In this document: in pieces, positions 58,101-64,000 of the stretch
Position numbering within the stretch: position 1 is the first letter of the stretch
Layout: each line of letters starts with the position of its first letter
Assembly (NCBI GenBank): GCA_030015575.1
Contig: CM057351.1
Span: 3,729,122 to 3,793,121, forward strand
DNA from: Agapanthus africanus
Lineage: Eukaryota > Streptophyta > Magnoliopsida > Asparagales > Amaryllidaceae
Direction: 5' to 3'
Length of the DNA stretch: 64,000 bases
Made by a program: the position numbers and the translations under genes
Notes under the pieces: generated by a model
Databases searched by the model: none
Told to the model about the DNA's origin: nothing
What the model saw: the letters and a program-made list of their open reading frames with translations, nothing else

Positions 58101-58699
58101 TGCTGTCCGAAGAAAAGGTGGCTGCGTTAAAGGACGTCCTTGTACAGCATAAAGATTGCTTCGCATGGAACTATTCTGAGATGCCGGGACTTGATCCAGA
58201 AGTTGCTGTACATAGACTGGCAATATCCCCAAGCGTCAAGCCGGTCAAACAAGCGCCGAGAAGAATGCGGCTTGAGCTCGAAATGAGCATCAACGCGGAA
58301 GTCAAAAAGCTGATAGACTCCGGCTTTTACCAAGAGGTTCAATACCCTGAATGGATTGCTAATATCGTCCCAGTGATGAAGAAAAATGGTACGGTGCGCA
58401 TATGCGTGGACTTTCGGGATCTCAACAAAGCCTGCCTGAAGGATGATTTCCCAGTACCAGTCACCGAACTGATGATAGACAATACGTCCACACATGAGAT
58501 TTTCTCATTCATGGACGGCTCATCAGGATATAATCAAATAAAAATGCACCCTGAAGACCAGAAACATACGGCTTTCCGGACTCCTTTGGGAATATTCTGT
58601 TACAAGGTGATGCCCTTCGGTTTAAAGAACGCCGGTGCAACCTACCAAAGGGCCACGACGAAGATTTTCGATAACCTTATACACGAAATCGTTGAATGA
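52172..58699 (+). CDS. gag-pol: C2 Gag-protease-RT (first part of the polyprotein, ends at an in-frame TGA)
   Basis: The Met at 52172 is chosen because an upstream Met (51995) lies before the PBS. Four SVFxRL motifs occur at 52379-52402, 52448-52471, 52550-52573 and 52604-52627. The Gag core begins GWYDQIKYPPGYTIPKFHVY at 53711. A module MGRPYSFPRDKTKRLFELAL (54374) plus CHHC knuckle CPYHRVLGHPIEDC (54506) follows. A second knuckle, CLYHRKVSHPTEEC, is at 55433. The aspartic protease has IDNGSSVN (Asp at 56171) and GRPWLHEY. The module then recurs as MGRAYSFPRDKTRRIFELAL (57572) with CSYHRVMGHPLEDC (57704). RT starts with VRICVDFRDLNKACLKDDFP and FMDGSSGYNQI (58511). TGA at 58697-58699 falls immediately before YIDDLVV of the RT catalytic motif. 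The frame continues unchanged after it, so this is a single lesion or a suppressible stop. Confidence 0.92.
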   Translation: MASSCTNCSKCCCNGRSTSPGGVAYGPQAASFLTLPVDQVTQATTGLFFGTMIPPASFSAPIPAPEVGKKSVFNRLTVSTAPVNGSPVTKPTASVFTRLGQNYKVAVLKRETAAASEVVKAASPIRESVFTRLTVPTPSPAGQKASVFERLTSAVTPHSNRGQQETISISEPVPTARRARRRHWRRVRKAGGNSPSGITPPAPMVEVNAAVPTRNSFELLRRVRKNSPTATLKRSPPPAERVPETKQEQPPQRLSSKVYKVWHRVQDSVIDPDHFHRQKKAKVEKDKNRPIKQQGATIARMPTPTAPLTSMAHKRRRPEKAPASAAKFKSGEPKRPKSGGIIVHTVYMASGKEESRTSTGHRPLTRSVTKAQEQQQKLQEMMTTMAALTGPKENPEASLDERQEEETDAEFLRRVLEKRDKEAAEQAAIIQRMGLLFQDMIGMMIQQDPPAEEPLTVLGDDKGDTLNPQPALLTAKEDTISKTDLDEYIAQQIKVHHAAEAAGHVVKTGRLYRGWYDQIKYPPGYTIPKFHVYKGTGNPHQHVAQFRALCGNTGGDDKLLLRQFVGSLSDTAFEWYSELPNDSIKTFAEMELLFTQRFASASERTPMTALINARVKPGETWVQYAIQWRNLWSKCEQRIEEAPAVGMFVGTLDPQATISQFMMFFKPTSFQALIDKLAQMDQMGHKPPLPKPDSRNDKGKGKAIIVANAQQKPNDLKPVARPNNTRPYVPLEDRMGRPYSFPRDKTKRLFELALRNRLINLPDPKRPLQPSDVNEPNYCPYHRVLGHPIEDCYVFKNWLENQYRQGKFALSDKWKVNSPQPHTSKGTNTPGATCSVIEETPWEVVLSSKTKRMLNDLRTCPAIKWKSPLEPQVVEGMLKPRPTPKTNDGGSNTSSQSSKSSKKKKKAKKPVKPSDRRTDLQKQIDALEEYNQKARTPITLQEFLNHVFQAEDEGGSSSNESEEHVASCHVISHLSTTDEETPRAEKLGAEPALKILEPSDEVIDAFLNQAFLKGKADRDNEAVIFERAKRQRLDERITVLPLEQNTPTTDKIKFKIKKRFAKAVSMGIKLPPSDKNITGEMENHPPYCLYHRKVSHPTEECKAFGKWWQGYVTHRQQFKREKRKARREQNGMIKVLDKTSSGCCMIDAGGSQVPTFGSDSDEELELAPLFKESASGKEEEPKVCENIRLRNRTLPEKNLGPLNRKDKGKEKVSEDITLDDQVTEELTAKNPLKKNKVDYNVLAHLRKLPSQLSILDALLLSKEARDSLIKALQDPEQFQACLAEEKMKDELEEVHTADVTFGDEDLLLGTCEHNYPLYVSGYCHDIKIGKILIDNGSSVNLLNVRVLKEICMSVQHLARDKITISGFDSQSLKTLGSVILTLRFGLLVTDIKFHVIDAKTCYNALLGRPWLHEYNIPSTQHQCMKYFKDGFEYTVTGELNPFSVNEVRKYEDAKYFLPDFEDTEKCHKPENKTNATIPVFGSDTEEEEEIVYSGLPQHNKPGPSTPTLVFGSDSEDEVHVVFSARPSIRASADEERSLQITMVPLEHYKELDALNTNSVEELQTFYILPGREGEKAILFYRSEENKVEKEVWHGVDPTLDRLQPIRLPRYYTEGLKKLLKRQGISSTQTVRKAKFYDKVWNVPGTQRKLPNGRMETKGLGYIRLKKRELVNSCYVMYEFDEDADAQWEDANPKPVKVPDEKSPGPSFEEQMDRLVREAGQKARDDHNRETAIYEKAKTQRLLRQAVKDENAAPCQPTTKKVRRESKNKSKGRKGAQQPQSRAKKPRIRESSVVDLALMKKMGRAYSFPRDKTRRIFELALKHQMLALPESKHPEQAGEASHPDYCSYHRVMGHPLEDCFTFKNWVEDQYQLGKFTFSDNWRVAPPQKHEPEATKEEPVPHWDWQKIRTCRMITILKEESENVDSLPWCLENSNDEVISEFPPAPKELEDGIHTTADNLKKIELGTINDPRPTFVSELLSEEKVAALKDVLVQHKDCFAWNYSEMPGLDPEVAVHRLAISPSVKPVKQAPRRMRLELEMSINAEVKKLIDSGFYQEVQYPEWIANIVPVMKKNGTVRICVDFRDLNKACLKDDFPVPVTELMIDNTSTHEIFSFMDGSSGYNQIKMHPEDQKHTAFRTPLGIFCYKVMPFGLKNAGATYQRATTKIFDNLIHEIVE

Positions 58700-61384
58700 T
58701 ATATCGACGACCTCGTTGTTAAAAGCAAATCATATGAGGAACATCTCGAGCATCTGAAGACCGTATTTCAACGTCTTCGACAATACAACTTGAAGATGAA
58801 CCCTCTGAAGTGTGCATTCGGGGTTTCCTCGGGCAAATTCCTGGGATTCGTCGTTCGACACCGAGGTATCGAGATAGATCCGTCCAAGATCAAGGCAATC
58901 ATGGGAATGCCTCCGCCGAGAACTCTCAAACAGCTGCGGTCTCTCCAAGGGAAGCTCGCGTACATACGGCGATTTATAGCCAACCTCTCAGGAAAGTGCC
59001 GCCCTTACAGCCACCTGATGAAGAAGGGAACCCCGTTCGTCTGGGATCAAAAGTGCCAAAGCGCACTAGACGAGATCAAACAGTACCTGCAAAACCCTCC
59101 AGTGTTGGCTGCTCCAGTGAAGGGAAAGCCTCTCATTCTTTACACGGCCGCCCTTGAAGGTTCTTTGGGCGCATTATGGGCACAAGAGAATGACCAGGGG
59201 AAAGAAAGAGCACTTTACTATTTAAGTCGAGTGCTGCTGGGGGCAGAAAGCAATTATTCCCCCATTGAAAAACACTGCCTGGCGTTGATCTTCGCAATAA
59301 CAAAGCTTAGACATTACGCATTAGCGCATGAAGTTTATCTCATTTCAAAGGTGGACCCTCTCAAATATCTAATGTCAAAGGCCATATTGACAGGACGACT
59401 CGCTAAATGGGCCCTGCTCTTAATGGAGTTCTCGATAGCATATCGACCACTCAAAGCAGTAAAAGGCCAGGCCATCGCCGACTTCCTTGCTGAGCACCCG
59501 ATACCAGCCGACTCTCCTTTAAACTGCGATCTTCCAGACGAACATGCGTTTGATGCGATCGATGGTGATAATACCCGATGGGAGCTTTATTTTGACGGAG
59601 CATCTTCCGTGAAGAAGCGCAAACAAAGTACCCCTATAATCAAATCGGGGGTAGGACTCATCTTTATAACTCCACAAGGAGGGATAATGCGCTACGCGTT
59701 CTCCCTGACGGAACCGAGGACAAACAACGAAGCCGAATACGAAGCTCTGATAGCAGGCCTCGAGATCGCCATTGACATGGGAATTGAAAACCTCCTCATA
59801 TACGGAGATTCGCAACTGGTCGTTAGTCAAGTAAACGGCGATTACCAAACATGCAAACCGGAATTGGTAAAATACGGTGAAAAGGTGCAACAACTGCTAA
59901 CCCAAATTCCCTCCTATACTTTGGAGAGCATACCACGCGCGGATAACAGCAAAGCGGACGCGTTGGCCAAACTTGCTAAAGAAATGGCTGACGAGAACCT
60001 CGATGACGTTAGAATCATGGTACAAAGTCGTCAGGTGCTCGCCCCCGCAGAAATACCTTCGGAATCACCCGAAGAGAAGGGAGTGACTGGACAAGCGACC
60101 TTGCAAATAAAAGAACATGAGAAGGTTGAGGATTGGAGGGAAGTCTTTATAGACTACTTCAAGTCCCACCAAATGCCCGAAGATGCGTCCGTAAGACATC
60201 AACTCATAAAACGAGCTCTGTCTTTCGCCTTCGTCAATGATACTCTATACAAGAGGTCATTCGATTCTCTGTGGCTGAGATGCTTAGGACCGGACGAATC
60301 GGAAAGAGTCGTTCAGGAAGTTCATGACGGAATCTGCGGTTCTCACCAAGCAGGTCCAAAGATGAAGTTGAAGATCAAACGGATGGGCTATTACTGGCCC
60401 ACGATGATTCAAGACTGCATCGAATATGCGAAGCAATGTCACTCATGCCAGATTCATGGGGACTTCATCCACCAGCACCCAAATCCGTTGCATCCAATGG
60501 TAGCTAGCTGGCCATTCGAAATGTGGGGGACTGATATAGTCGGCCCCATCGAACCAGCATCGTCTAAAGGACATCGTTTCATCCTAGCGACGACTGACTA
60601 CTTCTCTAAGTGGGCAGAAGCAGTACCATTGAGAGAAGTGAAGACGGAGAATATCCTCCATTTCTTCAAAACGCACGTCATATATCGGTTTGGAACTCCG
60701 AGGCGGATCATCTCCGATAACGGGCCAGCCTACCGAAGTCATAAAATCAGCCGCTTCGCACAGCAGCATAACATAGACTGGAGATATTCCTCAGTCTATA
60801 ATCCACGAGCTAACGGTCTCGCCGAGGCCTTCAACAAGACCTTGACGAAAATTATAAAGAAAACAGTGTCCCGAAATAAGAAAGACTGGCATGAGAGACT
60901 GCAAGAAGCTCTTTGGGCGTATCGAACCACGTTCAAGACAGCCACAAACACAACGCCATACGCGTTGGTGTTCGGTACGGAAGCAGTACTCCCTCTCGAG
61001 ATAGAGTTACCCTCTCTACGAGTGGCAGTTCACCACGAGCTAACGGACGAAGAAAATGCTCACCTTCGGCTTGAGGAGCTTGACGCCCTTGATGAAACTA
61101 GGCTCATAGCGCAACAAAATCTGGAAGCTTATAAAGCAAAGATGATGCGCTCATACGAAAGATTGACCCGACCGAGGACATTCCACCAAGGCGAACTCGT
61201 GCTAGTGGTCAAAAGGCCTATGATCCCCAATCGCGCCAAGCGGGGAAAATTCGAGCCGAACTATGAAGGCCCGTACATCATAGATAAAGTTTACCAGGGT
61301 GGGGCCTATCTACTCATGGACATGCACGGTGAAACGCCTTTCAGACCAATAAACGGTCGCTTCCTAAAGAAGTACTACGCTTAA
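58700..61384 (+). CDS. pol: C2 RT C-terminal part, two RNase H domains and integrase
   Basis: Same frame as the preceding part; the first Met is at 58790 but the domain starts at 58700 with YIDDLVV. In order: RT thumb (KMNPLKCAFGVSSGKFLGF); the RT-linked RNase H (about 59090-59400), whose usual first Asp is not evident (LYTAALEGSLGALWAQ); then a full archaeal-type RNase H with LYFDGASS (Asp 59594), NNEAEYEALIAGLEIA, YGDSQLVVSQVNGDY and ADALAKLAK. The integrase has an HHCC finger (EVHDGICGSHQAG, CHSCQIHG), core residues GTDIVGP (Asp 60533), SDNGPAY (Asp 60716) and ANGLAEAFNKT (Glu 60824), and a C-terminus ending GRFLKKYYA. No chromodomain. All domains look intact. By itself this part has no good start, so it needs readthrough of the TGA. 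Confidence 0.93.
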   Translation, partial: YIDDLVVKSKSYEEHLEHLKTVFQRLRQYNLKMNPLKCAFGVSSGKFLGFVVRHRGIEIDPSKIKAIMGMPPPRTLKQLRSLQGKLAYIRRFIANLSGKCRPYSHLMKKGTPFVWDQKCQSALDEIKQYLQNPPVLAAPVKGKPLILYTAALEGSLGALWAQENDQGKERALYYLSRVLLGAESNYSPIEKHCLALIFAITKLRHYALAHEVYLISKVDPLKYLMSKAILTGRLAKWALLLMEFSIAYRPLKAVKGQAIADFLAEHPIPADSPLNCDLPDEHAFDAIDGDNTRWELYFDGASSVKKRKQSTPIIKSGVGLIFITPQGGIMRYAFSLTEPRTNNEAEYEALIAGLEIAIDMGIENLLIYGDSQLVVSQVNGDYQTCKPELVKYGEKVQQLLTQIPSYTLESIPRADNSKADALAKLAKEMADENLDDVRIMVQSRQVLAPAEIPSESPEEKGVTGQATLQIKEHEKVEDWREVFIDYFKSHQMPEDASVRHQLIKRALSFAFVNDTLYKRSFDSLWLRCLGPDESERVVQEVHDGICGSHQAGPKMKLKIKRMGYYWPTMIQDCIEYAKQCHSCQIHGDFIHQHPNPLHPMVASWPFEMWGTDIVGPIEPASSKGHRFILATTDYFSKWAEAVPLREVKTENILHFFKTHVIYRFGTPRRIISDNGPAYRSHKISRFAQQHNIDWRYSSVYNPRANGLAEAFNKTLTKIIKKTVSRNKKDWHERLQEALWAYRTTFKTATNTTPYALVFGTEAVLPLEIELPSLRVAVHHELTDEENAHLRLEELDALDETRLIAQQNLEAYKAKMMRSYERLTRPRTFHQGELVLVVKRPMIPNRAKRGKFEPNYEGPYIIDKVYQGGAYLLMDMHGETPFRPINGRFLKKYYA

Positions 61385-61482
61385 TAAGCCACAGCCTAGG
61401 TCAACGATAGATGACGACGACTATGTCCGCTCGCTATCTTCCTAAGCTCAAACTGTATAAGCAGTAGCCAGCTTCTCAATAG

Positions 61483-61590
61483 CGGACCGAAATGTCCCTA
61501 AACTAACAGCGGACCGAAATGTCCTTAAACTAACAGCGGACCGAAATGTCCTTAAACTAATAGCAGACCGGAACGTCTTTAAAACTACTA
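61483..61590 (+). repeat. 27-bp tandem repeat after the C2 pol stop
   Basis: Units at 61483, 61510, 61537 and 61564 (GGACCGAAATGTCC, TAAACTAACAGC). Same family as in the LTR and in C1. Confidence 0.88.
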
Positions 61591-61599
61591 CCGCAGTAT

Positions 61600-61935
61600 C
61601 TTTAGGCTGACGAGATAAAAAAAGGAGAGAGAAAGAAAAAATAAAAAAAATATATATGAAAAAGAATATAAAAAAACGGTATGTCCATAAGCAAAATGGG
61701 CACGGATGAAAACCCGAAAGGGCTCCGTGAGTAAAAACAGCAGGGCTGCCGGCAAGTGTTCGTGAAAACCCGAAAGGGCGCGACCTTGTAAAAAAAAAGT
61801 GAAAAAGAATAAAAAAAAACGGTATGTCCATAAGCAAAATGGGCACGGATGAAAACCCGAAAGGGCTCCGTGAGTAAAAACAGCAGGACTACCGGCGAGT
61901 GTTTGTGAAAACCCGAAAGGGCGCAACCTCGTTAA
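61600..61935 (+). repeat. Direct repeat of the GGTATGTCCATAAGC block, C2 3' region
   Basis: A segment including GGTATGTCCATAAGCAAAAT and AACCCGAAAGGGCTCCGTGA occurs at about 61678 and again at about 61820. One copy is in C1 near 43668. Confidence 0.85.
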
Positions 61936-61940
61936 AAGAC

Positions 61941-62114
61941 ACTTGTAGGGTCCTCTCGACCTTGTAAGGAGAAACCACCTGCGTGAGATCCTTACGACTC
62001 ACAAAGGAGCAACACACTTAGGGATCCCCATGATTCCTAAGGAGAAAATACACTTGCGAGATCCTCACGACTCGTAAGGAGAACACTCTTATGGGACCCT
62101 CACGGCTCGTAAGG
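61941..62114 (+). repeat. Five-hairpin cassette, C2 copy a
   Basis: Hairpin 1: CTTGTAGGGTC, loop CTCTC, GACCTTGTAAG (wobble pairs). Hairpin 2: loop CTTAC. Hairpin 3: CTTAGGGATC, GATTCCTAAG. Hairpin 4: CTTGCGAGATC, loop CTCAC, GACTCGTAAG with bulged A. Hairpin 5: loop CTCAC. Confidence 0.8.
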
Positions 62115-62283
62115 TTTGAAAGTCTTAAGTTACAAAGATCTAAACCTATGCTTAAGCAACCCCCATAACTTTCGATATTGCCCTACAAGTGGCTCAATAC
62201 TGACCCTTGTATACAATCCACGGGCGCGAATAAACATTTCCCTAACCAAGGTCCATCCGTGACTGGGGATATGTTCGCATAAC

Positions 62284-62456
62284 CCTTGTAAATCCTCTCG
62301 ATTTGCAAAGAGAAAACCCTCCTGTAGGATCCTTACGACTTACAGAGGAACAAAACACTTAGGAACCCTCACGATTCCTAGGGAGAAAATACACCTATAA
62401 GATCCTCATGACTTGCAGGGAGGAATAGCTTTGTGAGACCCTTACGGCTCATAAAG
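62284..62456 (+). repeat. Five-hairpin cassette, C2 copy b
   Basis: Hairpin 1: CCTTGTAAATC, loop CTCTC, GATTTGCAAAG. Hairpin 2: CCTGTAGGATC, loop CTTAC, GACTTACAG. Hairpin 3: CTTAGGAACC, loop CTCAC, GATTCCTAGG. Hairpins 4 and 5 follow in the usual order. Confidence 0.8.
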
Positions 62457-62519
62457 TCAAAAGCCTTAGTCGACAGGACCCTAACCCAGGTCGCTAAGCC
62501 TCCTTCGTTCGACAATGAC

Positions 62520-62860
62520 AGAAGCAAATGATGATTCTCTCCTGGCAACATCCCAGTTGTAGCGGTGCTGATGCCAAAATCAGTGTCCAAGTTCAGGTTT
62601 ACGGCGAAAAGCCAGTAAGCCGCACATGCATACGAAATAGCCGAAATGATAGGGCAACTTGCAATAAAAAGCAGCAAGTAAAATGTATGCATGCGAAATA
62701 GCCGAAATGATTGGGCAACTCGCAATAAAAAGCAGCGAGTGGAAATAAAATAAACAGCCGAAATGATTGGGCACCGCGAAAAAATAGCCGAAATGATTGG
62801 GCGATCACGACCTTCGCGATATAAAAGCTGAAATGATAGAGCATCGCGGAAATAAAACAA
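62520..62860 (+). repeat. Short repeats of the C2 3' region
   Basis: Counterpart of 44100-44640. Two hairpins here covary: 62657-62679 (ACTTGC, GCAAGT) and 62718-62740 (ACTCGC, GCGAGT) around an AATAAAAAGCA loop. Confidence 0.75.
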
Positions 62861-62959
62861 AAAAAATAATGATGATAAAATTTTTGGCCCTACAGTTAAG
62901 ATCACATCGATCCCTGTATACAATCCAAGGGCGTAAACAAAGCGGGAGCCATACTCTCC

Positions 62960-63650
62960 CAACAAACTCCTCGACTCACGGATACAAACACTCCTTGACG
63001 AGAGCCTCCTGATCCGCGTCGACCTGCAGAGCCACCAGCGCCTCCGTGGGAATCCTCGACTCGTTTCAAACCCCAAGGAAACAAATAATCCTTGGCGCTC
63101 GGGAAACAAATAATCCCTAGCAAATCCCTTGACTCACGGATACAAACACTCCTTGATGAGAGACTCCTGATCCGCGTCGACCTGCAGAGCCACCAGCGCC
63201 TCCGTGGGAATCCTCGACTCGTTTCAAACCCCAAGGAAACAAATAATCCTTGGCGCTCGGGAAACAAATAATCCCTAGCAAATCCCTCGACTCACGGATA
63301 CAAACACTCCTTGACGAGAGACTCCTGATCCGCGTCGACCTGCAGAGCCACCAGCGCCTCCGTGGGAATCCTCGATTCGTTTCAAACCCCAAGGAAACAA
63401 ATAATCCTTGGCGCTCGGGAAACAAATAATCCCTAGCAAATCCCTCGACTCACGGATACAAACACTCCTTGACGAGAGACTCCTGATTTGCGTCGACCCG
63501 CCGAGCCACCAGCGCCTCCGTGGGAATCCTCGACTCGTTTCAAACCCCAAGGAAACAAATAATCCTTGGTGCTCGGGAAACAAATAATCCCTAGAAAAAC
63601 TCCTCGACTCACGGATACAAACACTCCGTGATGAGAGCCTCTTAACTCAT
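62960..63650 (+). repeat. 158-bp tandem repeat, about four units, C2 3' region
   Basis: Near-identical units at 158-bp spacing, each with CCTGCAGAGCCACCAGCGCC, CAAACCCCAAGGAAACAAAT and CACGGATACAAACACTCC. Different in sequence from the C1 array at 44727-45790. Confidence 0.92.
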
Positions 63651-63852
63651 GTCAACTCGCAGAGCCATCACCCTCTCCGCGAGCAAATTCCCGATTCATC
63701 TCAATCTGTAAGAAGAAGTCTCAGACAGCAAGGATTGAAAAGCTTGCTTCTTGAGCAATGGGGCCCTGCAAGTCAATCCAAAATGGTCTCTTGCAAACTA
63801 TTCACGGGTCTCACTCTCCGAAGTCGAATTTCGACGAGGAGGGAAACAACCG

Positions 63853-64000
63853 CTTACGAGTTCTCTCGACTCGTAAGAGGGAAAATTCTCTTATAAGATC
63901 CCTACGACTTATAAGAGAAAACCACACTTAGGAATCCTTACGATTCCTAAGGAGAAAATCCACCTATGAGATCCTCTCGATCCGTAGGGAGAAAAGCCTC
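63853..64000 (+). repeat. Five-hairpin cassette, C2 copy c (cut by window end)
   Basis: Hairpin 1: CTTACGAGTT, loop CTCTC, GACTCGTAAG (63853-63877). Hairpin 2: CTCTTATAAGATC, loop CCTAC, GACTTATAAGAG with bulged A (63888-63917). Hairpin 3: CTTAGGAATC, loop CTTAC, GATTCCTAAG (63927-63951). Hairpin 4: 63963-63988. It corresponds to C1 copy b, which lies about 220 bp before the antisense frame. Confidence 0.8.

Larger units (their letters stand above)
47243..64000 (+). mobile_element. C2: nearly complete Tat-lineage gypsy element (runs off the window)
   Basis: LTR (47243-52019), PBS (52025), gag-protease-RT-RNase H-integrase reading frame (52172-61384, one internal stop) and a long repeat-rich 3' region. 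A second, archaeal-type RNase H after the RT-linked one is the hallmark of the Tat lineage (Ogre, Retand and relatives). The 3' LTR is outside the window, so target-site duplications cannot be checked. Confidence 0.85.

Noticed and set aside
62902..63624. Overlapping minus-strand frames with Cys- and Arg-rich repeats
   Set aside because: They are produced by the 158-bp tandem repeat and have no independent support.
62960..63650. CRISPR-like array
   Set aside because: Units are 158 bp and contiguous, without unique spacers, in a plant retroelement.

Overview
This is plant nuclear DNA, and essentially all 64 kb is nested LTR retrotransposons. The evidence is Ty1/copia and Ty3/gypsy polyproteins with plant-type domain order, long LTRs (2-5 kb) ending in TG..CA, primer-binding sites matching initiator tRNA-Met, and three pairs of 5-bp target-site duplications. 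I see no host protein gene and no rRNA or tRNA gene. A flowering plant with a large, repeat-rich genome fits, but I cannot name the clade.

Layout. (1) 1-28350: an old Ty1/copia locus A on the + strand. A pol remnant (1-1573) runs into an LTR (1574-3613), then a primer-binding site and a second 5' leader (3614-4254, resuming at 24981), then a broken gag-protease-integrase (26759-28350). This looks like two copies sharing one LTR. (2) A gypsy element E (4255-24980, - strand, TSD GGTCC, 3.2 kb LTRs) sits in the A leader. It keeps a decayed pol but has lost gag. (3) A copia element B (7947-18552, - strand, TSD GAGGT, 2.2 kb LTRs) sits in the integrase of E. B has an intact 1.1 kb-codon pol frame but no gag. 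(4) 28351-28770: an inverted piece of an A-type LTR. (5) C1 (28771 to about 47242, + strand): a Tat-lineage gypsy derivative reduced to a broken gag plus a long 3' region. The 3' region carries tandem repeats, hairpin arrays and an antisense reading frame of 169 codons. (6) A copia element D (31107-40711, + strand, TSD AAAAC, 2080-bp LTRs) sits in the C1 5' region. Its coding part is heavily decayed and a segment of unknown origin replaces gag. (7) C2 (about 47243 to beyond 64000, + strand): a nearly intact Tat element with LTR, primer-binding site, gag, protease, RT, two RNase H domains and integrase. One in-frame stop lies beside the RT active site. Its 3' region continues past the window.

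How the parts work together. Only C2 has every protein domain and it carries one stop. B supplies pol but no gag, E has neither an intact pol nor gag, and C1 and D are non-autonomous. Nesting gives the order A before E before B, and C1 before D. D's LTRs differ from each other by only a few percent although its pol is wrecked, so it was probably moved by proteins from a relative.

The most unusual signal is structural. The central LTR of C1 and C2 is covered with short inverted repeats (5-9 bp arms, usually a 3-nt spacer), about twenty in 1.2 kb. Their 3' regions carry five copies of a five-hairpin cassette with pentaloop C-Y-Y-W-C, a recurring bulged A and compensatory base changes. These look like selected RNA (or DNA) structures of the Tat family that ordinary annotation would miss.
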